Source: Chloroflexota bacterium (lineage in GTDB: Bacteria; Chloroflexota; Dehalococcoidia; JACVQG01). From it: a stretch of DNA of 33,517 bases. Below the pieces are notes generated by a model that was not told the DNA's origin, searched no databases, and saw only the letters and a list, made by a program, of their open reading frames with translations. Every line of letters begins with the position of its first letter. Within the stretch, counting starts at the first letter, position 1. Positions 29,335-33,517 of the stretch are shown here, one piece after another. A program made the translations under genes and the position numbers. The stretch lies in NCBI GenBank assembly GCA_016210545.1, contig JACQTY010000261.1:1-33517 (forward strand), given 5' to 3'.

Positions 29335-30480
29335 ATGGGCGGATTTGGCTTTACCGAACAACAGGAGATGTTCCGGCGTGAAGTGCGCAATTTCGTGCAG
29401 AAGGAACTCTTGCCCGGAGCGAAGGAGCGGGCGGGCGTGGCGGGGATACCCCGGGACATCGTTCGGAAGGTTGCGGGGATGGGACTCATCGGCCTCCGCG
29501 TGCCCGAGAAGTACGGCGGACAGCCGGCGGACTGGGTCACTGTAGGCATCGCCATCGAAGAGCTGGCGCGAGGGGACTTCTTTACCTCGTGCCTGCCCAC
29601 TCAGGGTATCTTCAGCAGTTATCTCTTTGAGAAGAACGAGGCAATTTGCGAAGAGTGGTTGCCCGCCATTGTGAAGGGTGAGCGGACTGTTTGCCTGGCG
29701 CTCACCGAGTCTGAGGTGGGATCGGACGCGGCTAACATAAAGACCCGGGCGGTGCGGGACGGTGACGTCTATGTTCTCTCCGGCGAGAAGCTGTCCATAT
29801 CCTTCGGGCCCTGGGCGGATGCCGCCATTCTCTTTGCCAAGACCGACCCCAAGGCTGGATTCCGGGGGATCAGCGCCTTCTTGGTGCCCACGAACAGCCC
29901 GGGTGTCACGCGCAGCACCATGCCCATGATGGGGTGGCGGCCGGTGGGACAGGCCATCATAACCCTGGATAATGTACGCGTTCCGCGGGGACGCCTTCTC
30001 GGGGAAGAAGGGAAAGGGTTCGCCGCGGTGATGACCCAGTTCGACTTCACGCGGCCGGTGCTGGCCCTGCAGGCCCTGGCGCTGGCGCAACTGTCGCTGG
30101 AGGATGCCATCTCCTACGCCCAGCAGAGGCAAGCGTTCGGGCAGCCTCTGGCGAAGTATGAAGGTGTGTCTTTTAAGATCGCCGAGGACCTGACCCTGGT
30201 GGAAGCGGCCCGTCTTCTGTGCTACCGGGCGCTGTGGCTGCGGGAGCAGGGGCTGCCCCACTCCAAGGAGTCAGCCATGTGCAAGTGGCTTGGCCCTAAG
30301 GTGGCGGTGAGAGCCATCCACGACTCGTTACTCACGCACGGGCACGTGGGGTATAGCGAGGAGTACCCGCTGCAGCAGCGTCTCAAGGATGCCATCGGGT
30401 TTGAAATTGCGGACGGGACGGCGGAGATCATGAAGCTGATTGTGGTGCGGGAGGCTTTGGGTAAAGAGTTCGCAAAGTAG
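29335..30480 (+). CDS. Acyl-CoA dehydrogenase
   Basis: A 381-aa flavoenzyme of the acyl-CoA dehydrogenase family, oxidising acyl-CoA at the alpha-beta bond and passing electrons to ETF. Motifs: 'CLALTESEVGSDAANIKT' (FAD/substrate signature), 'YAQQRQAFGQPLAKYEGV' (second signature), and the C-terminal 'GHVGYSEEYPLQQRLKDA' with 'IADGTAEIMKLIVVREAL'. The start at 29335 is chosen because AAGGAG lies 6 nt upstream and the family N-terminus (FTEQQEMFRREVRNF) begins just after. The usual catalytic Glu before GT in this last motif is Asp (Asp360), so the substrate type or activity may be unusual. Followed by a strong terminator. Confidence 0.94.
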   Translation: MGGFGFTEQQEMFRREVRNFVQKELLPGAKERAGVAGIPRDIVRKVAGMGLIGLRVPEKYGGQPADWVTVGIAIEELARGDFFTSCLPTQGIFSSYLFEKNEAICEEWLPAIVKGERTVCLALTESEVGSDAANIKTRAVRDGDVYVLSGEKLSISFGPWADAAILFAKTDPKAGFRGISAFLVPTNSPGVTRSTMPMMGWRPVGQAIITLDNVRVPRGRLLGEEGKGFAAVMTQFDFTRPVLALQALALAQLSLEDAISYAQQRQAFGQPLAKYEGVSFKIAEDLTLVEAARLLCYRALWLREQGLPHSKESAMCKWLGPKVAVRAIHDSLLTHGHVGYSEEYPLQQRLKDAIGFEIADGTAEIMKLIVVREALGKEFAK

Positions 30481-30501
30481 GGCGGAGGTCGAGTTGAACG
30501 T

Positions 30502-30544
30502 GGGGTAGCAGTCCGCTTTCGCGGACTGCTACCCCTTTCTTATT
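30502..30544 (+). terminator. Rho-independent terminator of the acyl-CoA dehydrogenase gene
   Basis: A perfect 15-bp stem GGGGTAGCAGTCCGC / GCGGACTGCTACCCC with loop TTTC, followed by TTTCTTATT, 21 bp after the stop codon. Confidence 0.95.
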
Positions 30545-30790
30545 GGTGTACGTGCATAGTAATGTTACAGTAAGGTGTCACGCATTACGGGTGTTGGCGA
30601 GTATAGTCCAGTGAAAAGCAGGAGGGGAGAGGGCGCATGACCGTTAAGACGAGCGACCCAGAGGGGGTCGCCAGGTGTCGGGGTGGTTGCCCTTTCCCAT
30701 AGATGCGTATGCTGCAGGTAGCGCCGCACCCTATTGTCACGCTCCCAACACCCTAGGAGCCATCCTTATTTTGAGGGCTATGGAGGGGTA
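30545..30790. other. Gene-free stretch upstream of the pilin promoter
   Basis: No gene is supported. I looked for a cyclic-di-GMP riboswitch because pilin genes follow, but the conserved GEMM core is not present. The plus ORF at 30734-30943 spans the promoter and leader and is not credible. Confidence 0.4.
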
Positions 30791-30819
30791 TTGACAAGGC
30801 GCAGAATGTATGGTATGGT
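30791..30819 (+). promoter_or_regulatory. Promoter of the first pilin gene
   Basis: TTGACA (30791-30796), 17 bases, TATGGT (30814-30819) with an upstream TGG giving an extended -10. The context GGGTATTGACAA also occurs at the third pilin gene (32988-32999). The leader is about 130 nt. Confidence 0.7.
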
Positions 30820-30831
30820 GGTGCCTGTCAG

Positions 30832-30952
30832 GACAAAGAAGGACGATTACGATAATATTACAAGGCTAGAGGGTAAGGGGGTGAGAAGGAAGAAACAGAC
30901 GAGGGTGGGCTTCCAGGGAGGAAAGGAAATCATAACCACTTAAGAGGAGGGG
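30832..30952 (+). promoter_or_regulatory. Conserved leader of the first pilin gene
   Basis: The transcribed leader shares blocks with the leader of the third pilin gene at similar positions: GACAAAGAAGGACGATTAC (here 30832-30850; 33034-33052 there, 17 of 19 identical), then a AGGGGGTGAGA block, then AAGAGGAGGGG as the ribosome binding site. The conservation may reflect regulation or only duplication. Confidence 0.55.
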
Positions 30953-30956
30953 AATT

Positions 30957-31490
30957 GTGAAGTCCCTACTGAAGGTTTCCAAAGGTTTTACTCTTATTGA
31001 ACTTATGGTAGTGATGACGATCATGTCGGTGCTGGCGGCAATAGTTGTGCCGCAGGTGACGGGGACGGTGACGAGCGGCAAGTCAACTGTCAAGAAGAAC
31101 GACCTTCAGGCCGTACAGTCGGCGGTTGATAGGTATAATGCTGACCATTCCAGCAGCTACTATCCGGTAGATACAAACGGGGCTGCTGCGCCCAGCAGCA
31201 CGGCGTACGAGGTGAAGCTGTCTGTCGGGGGCGCCGATGTTTATCTGAAGGATATCGTGTGGGACGCGGCTCTAAGCGCTACGAGTGGAGCGAAGAAGTT
31301 AGTGCCGGATTACCTGAAGAGCAAGCCCTCGCGAAACGGAGACGTGATTGAAGACACAACGACGTCGATTATCATAGAGGGGACGACGTATACGGTGGCT
31401 TTCAGCGCTGGAGTCACGTCGATGGGGATTTGGGCGGTGGATGGTAACGGCAAGGTGTGGCTGCTTTTGGACGATGGAACGCCGTACTAG
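30957..31490 (+). CDS. Type IV pilin-like / pseudopilin prepilin (copy 1)
   Basis: A 177-aa prepilin. The class III leader MKSLLKVSKG is cut before 'FTLIELMVV', with Glu at +5 of the mature protein, followed by the hydrophobic helix that packs in the pilus core. The rest ('VKKNDLQAVQSAVDRYNADH', 'YPVDTNG') resembles GspG/PilA-type major pilins with a 'KWLLLDDGTPY'-like end. Translation starts at GTG with AGGAGGGG five bases upstream. The third pilin at 33153 is a close paralogue, with a 130-bp identical stretch. Assembly ATPase and peptidase genes are not in the window. It could serve a type IV pilus or a type II-like secretion pseudopilus. Confidence 0.93.
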   Translation: MKSLLKVSKGFTLIELMVVMTIMSVLAAIVVPQVTGTVTSGKSTVKKNDLQAVQSAVDRYNADHSSSYYPVDTNGAAAPSSTAYEVKLSVGGADVYLKDIVWDAALSATSGAKKLVPDYLKSKPSRNGDVIEDTTTSIIIEGTTYTVAFSAGVTSMGIWAVDGNGKVWLLLDDGTPY

Positions 31491-31545
31491 CTAGTGGTCT
31501 GATGGGTCCCATGTGTAGTAGGGCATGGTGGAAGGACATGGGATC

Positions 31546-32040
31546 ATGAGGAAGATTCGGCAGCAACGCGAACGAGGCTTTACCCTAATTGAGATATTGA
31601 TTGCGCTGGCTTTGCTGGCCATCATCGGGGCGGTGGTGATCCCCAACATAACGGGGTATATCGGACGGGGTGAGGAGCAGGCATACAAGGCCGAACAGAA
31701 ACTTATCCAGGGGGCGGTGGATGGCTACTACGCCGACCCGGCGACCCGCATCAACGGGAAGAAGACCTATCCGCTCAAGGGCACCACTGCGGAAAAGCAG
31801 AGCGGGGGGCTCCCGGTGGGTGATGGGACAGCGTGGACCAGCGGCAGCGGGTACTTCATCGACTTTGATACGCTGGTAACCGGCAAGTACATCAACTCGG
31901 TGCCGGCCTCAGCCTCGGCGGATAACAAGGCCCTGGCGACGGGTTCCTACACGTGGTATGTGAAGGCCGATGGGACGGTGGAGTCGAAGTATGCCACGGA
32001 TAGAGCGACGGTGGGGTTTGTGACGGGGGTCTATCCCTGA
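31546..32040 (+). CDS. Type IV pilin-like / pseudopilin prepilin (divergent)
   Basis: A 164-aa prepilin with leader MRKIRQQRERG cut before 'FTLIEILIALALLAIIGAVV', Glu at +5. The mature part ('YKAEQKLIQGAVDGYYAD', 'YPLKGTTAEKQ', 'YTWYVKADGTVESK') keeps the pilin plan but is not a close paralogue of the two flanking genes. The start at 31546 is preceded by GAAGGA; the track start at 31525 (7 residues longer) has no good site. It lies 55 bp after copy 1, probably on the same transcript, and is followed by a hairpin. Confidence 0.92.
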   Translation: MRKIRQQRERGFTLIEILIALALLAIIGAVVIPNITGYIGRGEEQAYKAEQKLIQGAVDGYYADPATRINGKKTYPLKGTTAEKQSGGLPVGDGTAWTSGSGYFIDFDTLVTGKYINSVPASASADNKALATGSYTWYVKADGTVESKYATDRATVGFVTGVYP

Positions 32041-32069
32041 CCTGGCGCAGTCGCTGAAGAAGGTATCAA

Positions 32070-32110
32070 GAGGCCCGTTCCGGATTAGCCGGGGCGGGCC
32101 TCCTTCGTTG
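32070..32110 (+). terminator. Probable terminator after the divergent pilin gene
   Basis: An interrupted GC stem GAGGCCCGttCCGG..CCGGggCGGGCCTC lies 30 bp past the stop, followed by CTTCGTTG. The T-run is poor, so efficiency is uncertain. Confidence 0.6.
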
Positions 32111-32985
32111 TAGGGCCGCAGCATGGTCACTCGTTCCAAGAAAATGCCTCTGTCACCCGTACTTAGACAGATAGCGAAAAGCTTCCCCCATTTGTCATTC
32201 CGGCCAACGAGCCGGAATCCAGGAGACGTGAGCACCGCGGGGCCACCGATGCGTCGGGGCTTTGGCTGGAATTAGTCATCAGTATTTGCAATACCCACCA
32301 CGAAGGATGAAAAGGGCAATCACTGTCATTATTGAAAGTCCCTTACGTCGGGGTGGCCGACCCAATGAGGAGCGATGAACCGATTGGGATATAGACGGTT
32401 CATTGAAAGCGAAACGAAGGAATCTCGTTCAATTGAGGATTCCCTGAGATTGCTTCGGCGTCCCGACCCGTCGGGACTCCTCGCATTGGCAAGAGAGTGT
32501 CTATTTTCGTGTAGTGACAACCGCATAGCCCCTGGAACAGGGCTGTGCAGTCGGCTCCTGACAGGACCAGAGGCCCTTTGCCCGAAGAGCGCCCTCAGTG
32601 TCACGCTGAGAGGCTGTGAAGAAATTGGTTCGCCCTTATCTGAACGGGAGTCGAGTCTGAATCTGGGAAATCAATAAATTCAGAAACTCTCAGTTCCGAT
32701 GTATCGGGACGAAGGGTCTGGGGCTGTGGGCGAGACAAATACGAAATGACAGGCCTCCCCTTCCCGAGGAGTGGGGACTCGCTTCCCCCTCACGGAGCCT
32801 GGCATGAGTACCGCTTCGGGGACACTCAAGGCGACGTCGGTAGTTCATTTGCCATCCTTTCATCAGAGTGTCGTGTAGTCAGGGTTGGCGTGGAGGGGTA
32901 CGAACCGGGCAGTGGAGGAGTTCGACTGCGGGCGCAGTTTGAGAGTTGGAGGTTGATAGTAGTGCGACGGTAAACGACCGTGCGA
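32111..32985. repeat. Gene-free region between pilin genes, with dispersed repeats
   Basis: About 900 bp without a supported gene. It holds a hairpin ATTCCGGC..GCCGGAAT near 32197-32218 in a 'gtcattccggccaac' type repeat, the palindromes GTCCCGAC..GTCGGGAC (32460-32477) and GTTCCGAT..ATCGGGAC (32693-32710), and a small stem CCTCA..TGAGAGG near 32592. The 100-aa ORF at 32375-32677 crosses these repeats and is not credible. Confidence 0.55.
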
Positions 32986-32992
32986 GAGGGTA

Positions 32993-33021
32993 TTGACAAA
33001 CGTTAACAGGTGTGTTATATT
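32993..33021 (+). promoter_or_regulatory. Promoter of the third pilin gene
   Basis: TTGACA (32993-32998), 17 bases, TATATT (33016-33021), a near-consensus pair. The leader is about 125 nt and shares blocks with that of the first pilin gene. Confidence 0.8.
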
Positions 33022-33152
33022 GGTTGCTGTAATGACAAAGACGGAAGATTACTGACACATTACATGACTTGGCGAGTAGGGGGTGAGACGGAAGGAAGAG
33101 GCGACTTGGGAGCATGGAAGGACCTGGTTAAACAAAGAAGAGGAGGGGGATC

Positions 33153-33517
33153 GTGAAATCCCTGTTCAGGCATTCAAGAGGTTTTACTCTTATCGAGCTT
33201 ATGGTAGTTATGACCATCCTGTCGATCCTGGCGGCGATAGTTGTGCCGCAGGTGACCGGGACGGTGACAAGCGGGAAGTCGACTGTAAAGAAGAACGACC
33301 TTCAGGCGGTACAGGGGGGGGTTGATAGGTATAATGCTGACCATTCGAGTGGATACTATCCGGTAGATACAAACGGGGCGGCTGGGGCCAGCAGCACGGC
33401 GTACGAGGTGAAGCTGTCTGTCGGGGGCGCCGATGTTTATCTGAAGGATATCGTGTGGGACGCGGCTCTAAGCGCTACGAGTGGAGCGAAGAAGTTAGTG
33501 CCGGATTACCTGAAGAG
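33153..33517 (+). CDS. Type IV pilin-like prepilin (copy 2, cut by the window end)
   Basis: Missing from the ORF track because it starts at GTG and runs off the window. The first 121 codons are open: leader MKSLFRHSRG, then 'FTLIELMVVMTILSILAAIVV', 'VKKNDLQAVQGGVDRYNADH', 'YPVDTNG' and onward. It is a paralogue of the gene at 30957: the N-terminal part differs at scattered bases, but from 33388 to the window end it is identical to 31192-31321. The ribosome binding site is AAGAGGAGGGGG. The 3' end is outside the window. Confidence 0.92.
   Translation, partial: MKSLFRHSRGFTLIELMVVMTILSILAAIVVPQVTGTVTSGKSTVKKNDLQAVQGGVDRYNADHSSGYYPVDTNGAAGASSTAYEVKLSVGGADVYLKDIVWDAALSATSGAKKLVPDYLK

Noticed and set aside
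30545-30956. Cyclic-di-GMP riboswitch upstream of the pilin genes
   Set aside because: The GEMM core motifs are not present; a 'gcaggtagcg' string near 30714 is the only resemblance.
32375-32677. 100-aa plus-strand ORF between the pilin genes
   Set aside because: It crosses two dispersed palindromes, has no ribosome binding site and no recognisable protein pattern.

Overview
The window is about 33.5 kb of fairly GC-rich bacterial DNA with single-gene or short-operon organisation. Several things suggest a Chloroflexota-like (possibly Dehalococcoidia-type) or related environmental genome: many dispersed palindromic intergenic repeats (TCCCGA..TCGGGA, CATTGCGAGG and similar), exported proteins typed by lipoboxes, MutS2 rather than MutS, and a Vms1-like release factor. 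The taxonomic call is inference; no rRNA or other diagnostic marker is present.

Layout. 1-6.6 kb (minus strand): a liv-type ABC uptake operon read livG, an acyl-CoA ligase, livH, livM, then the substrate-binding lipoprotein. It has a recognisable promoter and terminator and no livF. 7.1-9.8 kb (plus): alaS. 9.8-16.3 kb (minus): five exported-protein genes. They are a metallo-beta-lactamase-fold protein with a degenerate metal site, two small acidic/hydrophobic secreted proteins, a 914-aa protein built from about ten DUF5666-like repeats, and a cupredoxin lipoprotein. Two of these genes share an almost identical promoter plus upstream box. 16.7 kb: tRNA-Gly(CCC). 17.15-17.7 kb: a MazEF-like toxin-antitoxin pair with a palindromic operator. 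17.7-17.9 kb: a decayed PKD-domain fragment. 18-21.2 kb: mutS2 followed directly by a Vms1-like (VLRF1) peptidyl-tRNA hydrolase/release-factor gene. 21.3-24.3 kb (minus): a two-subunit molybdenum hydroxylase with no FAD subunit. 24.45-26.29 kb: a complete ISKra4-type insertion sequence with 9-bp target duplications. 26.4-28.6 kb (plus): gatC, gatA and a stand-alone Lrp/AsnC ligand-binding (RAM) domain. 29.3-30.5 kb: an acyl-CoA dehydrogenase with a strong terminator. 31-33.5 kb: three type IV pilin-like genes. The first and third are paralogues with a shared promoter/leader and a 130-bp identical tract running to the window edge.

How the genes fit together. The liv/ligase operon, the acyl-CoA dehydrogenase and the Mo-hydroxylase point to uptake, CoA activation and oxidation of organic acids. 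The mutS2-VLRF1 pair suggests a two-step response to stalled or collided ribosomes: MutS2/Smr splits or cuts, and VLRF1 releases the peptidyl-tRNA. This is the strongest candidate for an under-described functional unit. The 9.8-16.3 kb exported-protein cluster and the duplicated pilin locus are the other two candidates. All homology calls are by eye from motifs; no search was run.
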